64,000 nt of DNA, taken from NCBI RefSeq assembly GCF_009870125.1, contig NC_046680.1, positions 11,594,001-11,658,000 of the forward strand. The letters are read 5' to 3'. This stretch comes from Drosophila pseudoobscura. Lineage: Eukaryota > Arthropoda > Insecta > Diptera > Drosophilidae. Under the pieces are notes generated by a model. That model made no database searches, was not told the origin of the DNA, and was given only the letters and a program-made list of their open reading frames with translations. The position numbers were made by a program, and so were the translations under genes. Shown piece after piece: positions 1 to 11,200 of this stretch. Numbering within the stretch: position 1 is the stretch's first letter; every line of letters starts with the position of its first letter.

Positions 1-349
1 CCTTAATTGTTCCATTTTTTAGATCGATTTTAACCGAATGTTACTAAACTAGTCCATTAATCGCAGTCATCGCCATTCCAGAATCTGCTGCATATGGAAA
101 TAAATCGTGTCTAGGTGCACAGACCAAAGTCTACAAAGTCTTGTGCTGCTTTAGTTGACTGGGCAACTGTTTAACTTCAAACTACTGTTTTTCCCAAAAA
201 ATTTGTATTTTAAGAAACTATCGCTGTCCATAGATTGCGGCTAAAGAGATAGGCAATAGTATAGCAAATAAGATTTAGATAGAATGGGATCGCACTGAAG
301 TCTATCGACTATCCGCAGCACTCATACTATCAAGCAACTAGTTGCTATC
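1..349. other. Non-coding flank, no gene seen
   Basis: This AT-rich stretch has no long open frame, no splice-bounded coding segment and no obvious repeat. It lies just 3' of the SLC5 pseudogene (minus strand) and may be the remnant of its downstream flank. Confidence 0.6.
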
Positions 350-935
350 TTACATCTTCATAATGCCCAACCTAGCCTCATCCGCCCGCGCCATTTCGTA
401 AAGGACGAAAGACGGCCCCACCGACGACAGGAGCTTGGGATCCAGCTTGTCATCAGGCCGTTGCTTGATGATGTAGCTGTAATGATGAAGCCCACCACCA
501 CATACCAATCGAAGGACAGAGCAAGGATGCTGAATCCTAAACTCCTTCTTGGGAACTTATGCTGGTCGAGAACATGCTCATGGGTGCACTGAACACACAC
601 ACGAGATGAACACTCCCGGCATACTCCGCAGATGGCCGACAGAGTCCTGGACGAAATTTGGCATTATTTTGTCCTGTTTGGACACTTGCCGCCTGGTTGG
701 GATAACAATCGTGGAAGCAGGATTTGATCACGATGCACGTGAATCTGTTGAAAGCCGTTGGCGATATTCTTGTTGTAGAAAACAGGAATAATCACGTACA
801 TTAAGGCACCACCGCCACCGTGCAGCCCAAGTTAAAGAATGGTCATAATGGCAATGGCCGAGAGCCGACTAGCCACAAGGAAAGTGTCAATCGGTATCCT
901 TTTCATTCTGTTCGTTATCCTCTGAAAAAACCTGG
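350..935 (-). pseudogene. Decayed sodium/solute symporter (SLC5, SMCT/SMVT-like)
   Basis: Intact relatives are 12-14-helix plasma-membrane Na+-coupled transporters of about 550-600 residues. On the minus strand, pieces of one are recognisable in the right order but in different frames: DTFLVASR then MYVIIPVFYNKNIANG (N-terminal helices), DKIMPNFVQDSVGHL followed by SMPGVFISC and, one frame over, FSAPMSMFSTSISS (the conserved 'P-x-F-V-x-D ... G-x-F-x-S-C-x-F-S-A' block of the family), then FSILALSFDWYVVVGF and a C-terminal tail with DPKLLSSV ending GIMKM and TAA. About 200 residues between the N-terminal and middle blocks are missing, and at least four frameshifts and an internal TAA break the frame. 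The fragment retains only about 190 codons. The family assignment is from memory of conserved blocks; that it is dead follows directly from the frame breaks. A small chance remains that some pieces are exons of a live gene. Confidence 0.72.
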
Positions 936-2317
936 AATTTATATTGCGGTTATTATTTCATTCATTCAGATAAGAATGTTTCGGTTATCTTCACGTGGAG
1001 CCAAATATTATCAAACTTTCCAAATCTTTCGAAAAATGTAAGCATCAGGAATATAGCGTTTTTAGTTTAAGAGATATGAGAGCATTCAGAGTTCTAATAT
1101 TATTTTTTAGTGAGAAACGAATTGGTCAATTTTTATTTACATACTGCATATTTCAGGTGGAATAAAAACAAAACTATGCAACGTGTCTCTTTAATTGGGT
1201 GTATTTATATTTATAGTTACCATTTTTCAATGTAAAAAATATTTTGTTGTTATTTTAAAACTTTCAATTGACTTACAATTAAAATTACACCGAACTACTC
1301 CTGGTTTTTGTTTTAAGATTCTTTGAAGTTTACCATTTGGTTTTTGGGAACAAACACGATGGAAGCTCATCCCGGATATATGTAATAATAAATAACTGTG
1401 GTGGCTAAAGAAATAATCCAATGATTGGGTGTCATTCAGAATATTATAACCTGCACCTACAAACTAAACCTCGAACCCTGCGCAGCTGTTAAGGAAGGCG
1501 AAAAGAGAGTTTTTAGCGTGATTCAAATGCAAATGAAAAAAATCAGGGTTTTGGTAACAGTGTGCCAAAATTACCAAAGAATTCGATCTGAGAGTAACAG
1601 CCCCTGATGGAGACCCCTGCAGGTCCCTGGCAAGGGACGAGGTGGCGCAACTCACTTTAAAACAAATGATGATTGCCAATTGATTGCTCTTAATTACTTT
1701 TTCTTGGCCACCCACTCCGTTGGAAAATGGCAGTTAAGTTCAAGTTAACCTGCCCGTAAATCTCGGCGTGGCGACCTTTCAACCTCAACGGTGTGCATTG
1801 AACTGGCTGAAAATTCGCAAATCCCCGAGGCACAGACAATGGAAAGGCTGGAGACTGGAGACCGGAGGCTGCAAAATAATAAAAAACTGACAACTGTTGA
1901 GAAAAAATATAAGAACCTGAAACTGATACGTACAGCACAACGCACGCTGAACAATAAGCAATTTCCTTTTCCTTTGAACTCAAGTTAATGGCGGCCTCTC
2001 ATCACGCAGCCGTTGTGACTCCCCCTTCAGCAGTCGGTTCATTGTACTCCAACTGCCTTCGATAAAACCGCATTTTAATAGCCAGCAAATCGCCCGGACA
2101 GATCCACCTTATCGTGAAATTGTCAGACTTTGAGCTGCCGCAAGTAGAAAAATAATGATTCGCTGGCCTGAAACAATTCATCGGACAAGCTGAAAATGCA
2201 GTTTCATTGTTCTTTCAGGCATGTGTCCACTTCTTAGCCATGCTCTTTGAAGCAATGCTACAAGCAGGCGGGACGGGACGGACAGAGAGGGCAAACAAGA
2301 GCTCGAGAGTGACTTAC
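936..2317. other. Non-coding stretch, no gene seen
   Basis: Short open frames on both strands have no recognisable protein features and no matching splice signals. If the candidate first exon at 2318-2392 is real, this stretch is the beginning of its intron on the minus strand. Confidence 0.55.
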
Positions 2318-2392
2318 CTTGTTGCACTCACTTTTCGCCACTTTCGAGTGACCCGAGCTGGACCAGGACGCGCTCGACTCGACTGACAGACT
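2318..2392 (-). promoter_or_regulatory. Candidate promoter and non-coding first exon of a leftward gene
   Basis: Read on the minus strand, two initiator-like TCAGTC elements (A at 2392 and 2384) are followed by GC-rich, CGAGTCGAG-type sequence typical of fly 5' UTRs. At 2318/2317 there is a perfect consensus splice donor, AAG|GTAAGT. A GGTCC box sits 29-33 bases downstream of the first initiator, one base off the usual DPE spacing. No ATG occurs between the initiators and the donor, so this would be a non-coding first exon. No acceptor or coding exon for it was found in the window, so the gene body would lie left of position 1. The SLC5 fossil is then inside its intron. Confidence 0.4.
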
Positions 2393-2431
2393 GACTTTGA
2401 CATGGCATTGTGCCCGGGAGGACGGGAGGAC

Positions 2432-2468
2432 TATAAATAAGACACGGATATGTGTTGCTGCCTCACTG
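2432..2468 (+). promoter_or_regulatory. TATA box with initiator-like site
   Basis: TATAAATA at 2432-2439 is followed, with its A 33 bases from the first T, by TCACTG at 2463-2468, a near-initiator. It lies back to back with the minus-strand initiators at 2384-2392, so the 100-bp region could be a divergent promoter. No plus-strand exon follows that I can support, and a chance TATA in AT-mixed DNA is quite possible. Confidence 0.25.
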
Positions 2469-2889
2469 AGAGAATGAATAAACGTTTGGGGCGGGGCGTG
2501 TGGTGGGGGTACAAAAGTGCAAGAACTGTGTCACGCCTTTATTTGTTCGGTATCTACACATGTCCTTGCTGAGGGCAATATCATTTCAGGCAGAGGTTTG
2601 CGAAATCAGCTAATATCAAAACATAAGAACTCTTCCATGCTATCATATAGTATTAGTGCTAGTGCTGTGCTTACTGTTGATTGCAGGGTATTGCAGCTTC
2701 GTCTCTGCGCAACCATGCTTTCTCTTCGGTCCTATATTTACTTTGTTTTGCTACACAACAGACCACAGCGGTGCGGAGCGGAGCGGAGAAAGCGTCAAGC
2801 TGTTACTTCCAGCTTGTTATTATTTCTGGCTTTTGTTGCTAGCTTCGTAAAAGTACTACTGTATCTGTATGTGTGCCTGTCCATCTGTC

Positions 2890-2960
2890 TCCCCCTCTCT
2901 CTCTCTCTCTCTTTGTCTCTTTGTCTCTGTGTGTGTGTGTCTGTGTGTGTACGAGTATTT
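2890..2960. repeat. CT- and GT-rich microsatellite
   Basis: A (CT)n tract passes into TTTGTCTC and then (GT)n. This produces the long leucine/serine/cysteine-rich spurious frames on the plus strand and the arginine/glutamate-rich ones on the minus strand. Confidence 0.9.
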
Positions 2961-4074
2961 CCTGTTGACTCGACTCGTTCGACTTTTGCTTGAACATTTC
3001 CGCTTCCTTTCATTTAGCATTCGCCACACATTCACTTGGACTTGTTGCTGTTTGGCCCACAAATTTCAGAAATATTTTAAATACTTGAGTGCACACGACC
3101 CCGAGATGTGTTCACTTCACTTCGTTAGTGACTTTGCTTTCATACCCACAAAACTGTCAACGCGTACGAGTAACCGTGTTGTTCCCAAGCCCAGAGCCCC
3201 GAGAAGCTTCACCTTTTAACTTCCTGCGGTGGAGCATCTGCCGTTGACACATGTCGCCGCCTCGGCCTGCACTCTCCGTGTACTGAAACAATGCACCTTC
3301 GCTCCCTGTGGCTTCCCCCGAGTGCCGGGCAGATGCCACATCCAACTCCAAAGTGCAAGACACAGGACACGCTTTTAGAGCATGCAACCCCAACTTTGCC
3401 CCATTCTGTTGACCTTTTCCTGGGCTTCTAGCTCCCGAGGCTACCACCAGCAAAAGGGGGGCTCCGTGACGTTGTCGCTCGATATGGAGAAAGCCATTTG
3501 ATATAGTCAACTTGTATAAAATTAATGAGAATACCGAAAAAAACGCGTAGCAAATTGCTTTGCGTCTAGAGAGTGGCGGGGGGGGGGGGGGGGGCGAGAG
3601 CAACAGGTCCGAAGAGCGTCGAGATGAACAAGCACTTTCAAAAGCATAAGCAAAAAATGGAAAAGAAAAGTATCATAACAGGAAACAGCCCCCCCCCCCC
3701 CCCTCCCAAGGAGCGCGAAGCGGAAAGAAAAACATCTAAGAGGCCTTTGTAAAGTTTTTCGCCCCGAGCCAGGCACGGGAAAAGGCTTAGGGCCCACCAA
3801 AATGAACAGAAGCCTGAAAAGCAGAGAAAGTAATCTTAAAGAAGTCGGCGGATAGATGCTGGATTCCCACTCGCAGCCATGGCGAGAAATATGAATAATA
3901 TCATAGGCTAAATCAAATTGCAAATAAATTAAATTGCACAGCAAATTGGAATCGTTTGTGGGAGTTCCTTTTAAGTCCGTAGCCTTGTCTATTTTTAGTA
4001 TAACCAGGTCAACGTCTCCACTTTCATTTAACAGTTTTGCATTTATTGGTCACATCACGCTTGGAACTGTTTCC
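2961..4074. other. Non-coding stretch, no gene seen
   Basis: Apart from the homopolymer pair at 3578-3703 I see no coding, RNA or regulatory structure here. Frames of up to 148 residues on the minus strand are low-complexity and start or end inside repeats. Confidence 0.55.
3578..3703. repeat. G17 tract facing C15 tract
   Basis: A run of 17 G (3578-3594) is followed 94 bases later by a run of 15 C (3689-3703). The two are complementary and could pair as a long perfect stem with a loop of about 94 bases; each alone is a G-quadruplex or i-motif former. Run lengths may be affected by sequencing or assembly slippage. Confidence 0.85.
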
Positions 4075-4350
4075 TCTTGGAGAAATTCTTGGAGAAAAAT
4101 GGAGCCAACACATGATTTTCTACGATTTTCGACGTGGATTTTCCCTGCGAAAAGCTGGTAAAGCGAATCCAGTAGTTTACGTCCTTCGCCGAAGTAAGAA
4201 TCTCGTGAGGGTGGATGCTGTGGGGGATCGAGTACTGCAATGTTATCATAGTAGATAGGGGCGTCTTTGAAGGCTTAAAGATTGGATTCAGCAGATGCCA
4301 AAGTCTATCCATCATTATGGAGAATATTTTGAAAAGCAATTAAATCATTT
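4075..4350 (+). mobile_element. Gutted mariner-family transposon remnant
   Basis: Near the left end a plus-strand frame reads GEKWSQHMIFYDFRRGFS, like the start of mariner transposases, whose N-terminal helix-turn-helix begins with an IFYxFRRG-type motif. Near the right end (4280-4336) another frame reads WIQQMPKSIHHYGEYFEKQ, like the mariner transposase C-terminus (WFKRMQKCI-x-x-x-G-E-Y-F-E-K). The roughly 300 residues that should lie between, including the D,D34D catalytic core, are absent, and the connecting stretch has in-frame stops. This is therefore an internally deleted, dead copy. I could not see convincing terminal inverted repeats, so the true ends are uncertain. Family homology is from memory; the two motifs occurring in the correct order and strand make chance unlikely. 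Confidence 0.62.
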
Positions 4351-7300
4351 TCAATGATATTTTGTTGGCTACAGACTTAAAGGGCAGCGGAGATGCGGAG
4401 GTTGTATAATTTTGACCAGATTTTTGTAAGGCAGAAAAGATAACCCTCAACAGATCCCTGAACGATAGTTCGACAGTCGCATTCCCGTGAGCCAAATTTG
4501 ATTAAAGTCTGATGACTATGCCATTCAGATACCAGAAGAACGATCGATTTGCCAGGGTATCTTAAGCTTCTGCTTCTTTTTTATGTTTTGTGATATTTTT
4601 ATTAAATTTTTGAGCACTGCTCCGTCCCGTCCGCTCCATATTCAAGGCTTGCAAAGGCCAAAGGTGATTGAGTCTGGGGCCGAGAAATGTGAGGAGTAGT
4701 TGCGGCTGAGAACGGTTCTCCGCGCTTACACAAGAAGGGGGAAGGGGGGACGGGATGCAAGGACTGCCGTGTCAATTCAATCAACTTGCCAGCCCCTCCA
4801 TCTTCATCTGTTTGCTGCTGTTGCTGTTGTTGCTGTTGTTGCTTGGTTACACAAAATGAGAATTTATTGTACGTTATGTGCCTTATGCATGGCCCACAAT
4901 ACCGGGTACTACATACATACATACATACATAAGCATGTAATCGCACGGCGTGTGTGAGCTACATAATAAAATTCCAATTTGCCCGACAAGCGATGTCGCC
5001 GACACCCGCTTTTCATATAAAGAAATATACAGAAATATATTCCTTCCCCTTCACAGCAGCACGTAAATACATGCGAGCATGTGCATACATCCGAGTATAC
5101 AAATATGTTTTTCATTGTGCCCTTCGTTTATGCTTATTATTATGTGGAAATTGAAAAACTTGCACGCCCCTCCGCAGTGCCTCGACGGGTTAATTAACTC
5201 TCCTTCCGTTGGCGATAAAGTTCTTTGAAGGTACATTCGAGTCGTAAGGCTTTCCTTTCTGTGAACAAAAATAGCTGACGCTGACCTTCTCCGGATGTAG
5301 GCCATTGCATCACGTGGCTTTGTTTCGGACAGAGTGGAAATCTCCTACTGGCACACTCGACCAGCCGCAGGATCACCATGCTCCAATTCATCGATGCCCT
5401 TGAGGGTGTATCCATACGAGAGTGGGCAGCAAAAGAAATGGGTTGAGAATGGGCTAAAATCAAGAGTAACAGTGGAGTTTGCCGATGCACCCAAGCACTG
5501 TGAAATGTCCTTCGAATGTCAGTCCCAAACGCAGTATAAAGCCCCGCAGCGTCTCTATTGTTAGGTCAAAGGCCCATGCGTTGGAAGTGGCCGCTGGATG
5601 GAGCTCACGTAACGCATGCTCGTCTAAAATTGATGATGTGCATCAACGTGTGGGCGAATTGGACTATGAGACCAGGTGCGATTGGTGCGGAGGCGGCGGT
5701 GGCGGTGGCCTGGGTCTTCCCACCGAGCAGCCCACCAAGCCATTGACTGGGTGGATACTTTTTATCAGCAGATGCATATTTGCTTTTAGCATTTATGACA
5801 TTTAAAATCTCCATCGCAGGAAACTCATAAAAGCGCACGCTCAAAATGTAAAGCGAAATCCCCAAAGAACATACAAGTTTGCCAAAAGAACAAAAATATG
5901 CCCATATTTTTATGTACGAGTATGTATAAAAATGTGGCCCAAATCGCCCCACCCACCACACTCCAAGCCTCGTAGCAGTCATCAGCCTTCGAGCACTCGG
6001 ATATAAATACTTAATGCATGTCAGTATGGTTTTTCGCTTTGATTTAACAACGTTGATTTATGGCCACCGTCCCGTGAAGTATGCCGCATGGAAAGTAAAA
6101 ATCAAACCGGTAAACCCGCTCTCACGTTCCACTTTCCACTTTCCACTCAACCACTGCCACACTGCCACACAGCCGCACAGCCACCTCCCCACTGAGCAGC
6201 TCGCAGGATGCGAATTTAATTAGTGCAAAGCGAAACGAATGAGTGCTGGATGCAGCACGCCCGGGCTCATCCGCTGATGAGATGACGCTGATGCTGGTGC
6301 CATGATGAGGCCAGGGACCATAAAATGGCCAGCGAAAAGCGACTTTAATCGGGGCAGTACTACCTACCTACGGGTATACAAAATACATCCAATAAAGGCT
6401 GATGTGTCCACTTTTGTATGGAGTAAATCAAAGGCAACGGCACAGCTTAGAGGAGAGCAGAGCCAAAGTTCGGGATAAGTAGATCATTTCTTGGTTATTC
6501 ACAGCTTTCCGCTCCGTCCATTCCGTCATTAAAAAACTTTTCCTTCTTGTGAATACAGGAGTATATCAAATTAATTTGCAACAGCAACTTTGACAACATT
6601 TTGTGCGAGAGCAAAAAAACCGAAAAAAGAAAAAACTTCTCTTTGGGCCTTGCTTTGGCACTTGCTAATTGAGTTGGGATCCGAGTGGCATGCGCCATGT
6701 GGGACGACCCTTGCGCCCCCCGACTTGTCAACCTTTTTATTTGGTTCAATAAATAAATTGCCAGTCCAAAAATATTTGTATTTGTGCAAACAAACTGTGT
6801 TGCATACGCAGCTTGTTGTTTATTTCCAGAAAAGGAAAACAAAGGCCTGATCGGCAAAAAAAACGCTCATACGCCACAGCTACCAATGCATAGCTGATGT
6901 GGCCAATACCAACACCTGACACGAAAAATTTAAAAAAGGCCGATAAATGGCAGCACCCACGTGCTTTTTTCTTTTTCTTTTTTTTTGGTTTGGAAATACT
7001 GTTAAGCGTAATGGAAAATTCTGCGCTTTTTGATATGTGTGCATGTGTGTGTGTGTACGTAGGTGGGGGCTTAGGCAGGGGGGCTTAGGGGGGTGGGCCA
7101 GGTGCGGATGTGTTAAGTCAGGCCTTTGGTCTTTGGCGCTCTTTGTTTCTATTTTCGGGGGCGTCGCACGTGTCGAATGCCTAATATTTGAAAATACTCT
7201 TTCATTGGAAATTGTCTTTAAAAAGTCCTTTTCAAGTTTCAAATCTTAAATACAAGACATTCAGATTGCCCTAGAGAATTTAATTGCGTAAATTAATTAG

Positions 7301-8396
7301 GGAAAATGTGTTTTTGCGAGACATTTGAAAGAAGCAACAACACAGGCAAAACGACAGGAATAAAAGAAGAAGAAAACTCTGGTTGTTGACAGCAAAATAA
7401 CAGGTGGGGTGGGGATGGGGGCGTGGGCGAGGCTGGTAAGGGAAAAGTGGCGCAGGAAAACCTTCGCCGTTTTGCGCTCTTCAAATATTCATGAGAAGAC
7501 GGCACAAAGTGCTCAAGTTTATTGCAATAAAAACAGTAAACGGCGGCGGCGGCGGCTGTTGCTCTTTCGCTCATATATTCGCGCTCTCGCTCTCTCGCTC
7601 TTGCGGGGCTCCTCTACCTGTCTCATATTTCACGATTTTATGGTTTTTGGTCTTGTGAAATATGCAAAGCATTCTAAAAAGGTTGACAAAATGATTTACA
7701 AATTGTCAATTATCAAGGGACTCCCGGTCTATCTCTGCTTCCCTGCGTCTGAGTCTGGCTCTCATTCACTTGAATGGCATCATACCTGGCTGAAGTGCAG
7801 AAGTGCAGAGTGCAGCGCTATAGGCAGGGAAGAGGCTGAATAAGAGTCAAAATCAGAATGGACACAACTATTGCATCACACGCAAAAAACCGCTAAAGTG
7901 CTGACGCATGCACTTTCTGCGGGAATGCCATGACATCACTTTATACGCACGATTTGTGGCAAATGCCGCCATAATTTCTGCTAGCCCCTCTGCCCTCAGC
8001 CACTCCATAGGACTGCTGCTGCTGCTGAAGCTGAAGCTGCGGCGAGTGGGCGCAGGATGACCAAATGCAAGAAGATGGCGACGACTTCCGCACAAACGGA
8101 AGCCACATTCCTCTTCTATTTCCATCTCTCTTTCCCTCTTTCTCCCTTTCGACGTGTGTGTATCTGTGGGTCTGCCATTGTCAACGTTGTCTTTGCCCAC
8201 ACACCCTGACACTCACACACACGGAGGCACAGACCAGTAGTGCCAGTTTGGCTGCCATCCAAGAACGGAACACAAATTTTTGAGTACAGTCAGCAAAAAA
8301 GCTCATTCTTCGGAGCAACTAAATTCGTGGCGCACCTTTAAGCGCTGCTAAAATGCATGCACCGCCATGCCTGCATGTACATACGTGTGTGTATAA
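4351..8396. other. Non-coding stretch, no gene seen
   Basis: This holds scattered short repeats, for example CTG/TTG repeats near 4812, ACAT repeats near 4911 and GGCGGT near 5692, with a poly-pyrimidine run near 6966. No frame has protein-like composition with supporting splice or start signals. It is probably intergenic DNA upstream of jeb. Confidence 0.55.
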
Positions 8397-8444
8397 GTGT
8401 AGGTGTAGGTCTAGGTGTAGGTGTAGGTGTAGGTGCAGGCGTGG
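8397..8444. repeat. Hexamer tandem repeat GGTGTA
   Basis: About eight head-to-tail copies of GGTGTA with a single variant (GGTCTA) and GC-rich decay at the right edge. Confidence 0.9.
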
Positions 8445-9543
8445 GTGACAGCAATTAGCGAACTAAACTGTCCCTGAGCATTGCTGCAATTGAATTTCCA
8501 CGTGACGGAATGTCAGACCCAAAAGCTGTTGCCACTAGCGAAAAATCTACGAGGAGTTGTTGGCAAAATTTAATGAAATGTGAGCAGTATTTTCGATAGA
8601 ATACGTATCATACATCCACGAAGAGAGAATCCCAACTATCAGCATACCTGCAGACACACGGACAACGTGACATCAGCTCAGCATGGTTAAATTGGTGAAA
8701 TTTCCAGGAATTCGTATTTAGCTGGGTTAGTTGCACACAACCCCACACACGTCCCGCTGTGACTGGTTGTACGGGCTTTTGTTTTTCTTCTAAACGTCTG
8801 AGTTGACATCATGGCCCGTCCCCTTTCTCTCTGGCTCCTTCCAATGCAAATGCGGCAATAGATCCGGCCGCAAGCTTCTCTCAATGGAACAACGTCCGAA
8901 GAGGGAGGAGGGGCGCTGGCTAAAGAGTGAGTGGAACAAATCTGCCGGCGGCATTTTTGGCGGCAAGCCCCACCGCCAACGCCAACGCGGGAATACCCCT
9001 TTGTCGTTGGGGCCATAGAGTTCTTTGTTGTTGGCCATGGACTCGGCATTCGGCACTCGGCACATGGCACATGGCGGATTCTGGACGTGTTGGCGCTTCA
9101 AAAATCATTCATTGAGAATTCCTTACCCACACACACACACACACACAACTATCCTTTGTGTTTGTGCGTGTGTGCGCCGCTAGTTGGCTGCCAACGAAGA
9201 GATTTTACGCGTGGGCGTTTGGGATCCCTCGTTGCTGTCTCTTGTTTTCGTACTCCAAATATTTGTAGTCGAAAATTTGTTGAGAAAGTACTACGAAACG
9301 AGTCTATTGAGCTGGCTCTCTCTCTCTCTCGCTCTCTCTGGTGGTCTGCCTGCTTTTATCTGTATGTAATGGCATGCCCATGCCCTATCTCCCTCGCTTG
9401 CCATTAAGTTTCATTTTATGACAGCGTCGCTGGAGCTACGCTAGAAACAGTTGACGCAGCAACCCCGGCTCCACTTTCAACAGAAAGAAGCAAGCAAAAC
9501 CAACACCCAACCACACAAAAGAAAGGAAGAATTGCTTAGAGGA

Positions 9544-9750
9544 CCGAAGATTTATATACCCTTTCCGCAGATCCCCCCGTGATCAAATGAACATATGTAT
9601 TTCGGACAAATTGGTCGCATCGAAGTACTGAAAGGATATCCATATGAGGAGTTGGTATAGTGATCTGATTTGCCTAGGGGGATATCTGCACAGACAGCAG
9701 GGCACCCGGTTATCCATCGCCTGATGCTGATCTACCCTGCAAGGGTATGC
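9544..9750. repeat. Short interspersed repeat, copy 1
   Basis: It begins with CCGAAGATTTATATACCCTT (9544-9563) and ends with GCAAGGGTATGC (9739-9750). The terminal pieces ATACCCTT and AAGGGTAT are inverted relative to each other. The opening 20-mer recurs with one mismatch at 13885, followed by the same AAGGGTATGC ending. Such 'TATACCCTTGCA' ends are common in short non-autonomous Drosophila elements; I do not assign a named family. No coding capacity. Confidence 0.55.
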
Positions 9751-10793
9751 AAGGAAAACTGGAAATTCCAGCAAAGCGTGGGCGTTGAATGGCTTTGGCT
9801 TCTGCTCATGCCCCTGCCACCTTACCCCTTAGTCGAGGTCCTTATTGTGTATGCCTGTCGCGCTTTGCTGATTTTTCTTAATGGAATTTATGCGAGTGTG
9901 AAATTTATGTTTGTGCACAGATACAGATACGCGCATATACTCTAGCGGCGAAGACTATTTTTAGTTTTCGCTCTGGTAAGTGGAAAAATACGCGTTGCCT
10001 ACTTCTGCGGGTGCGTGATTTGGTTCGTTACCCCAATGCAAGGTCACCTCAATCTCACCACACGGCCGGCCGGAAACCGCTCGGGGCGCTCATGCGATTC
10101 GCACAAAAATGGGGCGGGAAATGCCAGAGCATAACTGTACATAACCCTAAATACCTGAGCATAAATGATTATAGCTCTGATTGACATTTATTCTCGGTTT
10201 CGCTATCTCCGCCATCTTGGCATCCGCCAGCCGCCTTCCGACATCCGCCATCCGCCATCGGGCAAGGCATTGAATAACTCGATGCGCTCACAGTGTGAGC
10301 CAACGTTCTACAGCTGTCATTCAGTCAGCTGCAGACCTCCAGAATGTTGCATAAAATTATGCCACATGTCGTTCTCCATTGGAAGCACAAATTCGGATTA
10401 GGGTAAGTTACTGCAACTGACTGTCATCATAATTTGTGGCTTATGGCATGCGATGCATGGCTTGGTTTGCTGTGGGTGCTGGGAGTAAGTGTGTGGGTGG
10501 GACAAATGGCTTTTCAATCAATTGAATCTGCAGTTATTGCACTCGCCAAAGGTCGCGTCTTGTGGCCCAAAAAATATATTGCACATTCGACCCGTACGCC
10601 CAGGCAAGTCATACGAGTGCTTGGGCGGGGCTGGGTCTTCGGCTGGGTCTTCGGCTGGGTGGGGAGCGACAGTTCATTCATGTGACTTGACTCCTAGTTG
10701 GGTTGTATGCCATTGACTGGCCAAACGCCCCCGAAAAAGTCTTGCATTACAAATGGAAATTTCCCGACATTTGCCAAAATGGCCGCGCGGCAA

Positions 10794-10809
10794 GGGGGGG
10801 GGGGGGGGG
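10794..10809. repeat. G16 homopolymer
   Basis: Sixteen consecutive G residues in an otherwise mixed context. Confidence 0.95.
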
Positions 10810-11160
10810 TAAGCTGGCGCGGGTGTCTTTGGCATATTTATGATTCAGTTGATAAATAAAATAAATATCATTTAAAGCACATCTTAGCAGAGCTTTATTG
10901 TCATTGCAGTCTGTAATTTCGATCGTAAATTAAATTCCCGAGCCAAAGGCTCCGACTCTGTCTCCTACTTTTGACAATGTGGCTGCATCTGACAGCTGCC
11001 TGAATCAATCCAATGCGTGCGCTGAATGAGATGACAGCTGTGTCGCGAATACGATGTTGCACAGATGTTGTTATATCGCCTGCCTTCTGTACGTAATGTG
11101 CAAACTTCTGTGGGGGCTCTCTGCTTCTATCTGTCCTTCACCTGTGTGATCCATGCATAT

Positions 11161-11200
11161 CCTCCCGCCTCCCGCCTCCCGCCTCCCGCCTGCCGCCTCC
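11161..11200. repeat. Heptamer tandem repeat CCTCCCG
   Basis: Four perfect head-to-tail copies of CCTCCCG are followed by variant copies ending in CCTGCCG and CCTCCAG. Confidence 0.92.

Noticed and set aside
3157..3944. Two minus-strand frames of 140 and 148 residues
   Set aside because: Both run through the G17 or C15 homopolymers, which keep frames open artificially (polyproline or polyglycine).
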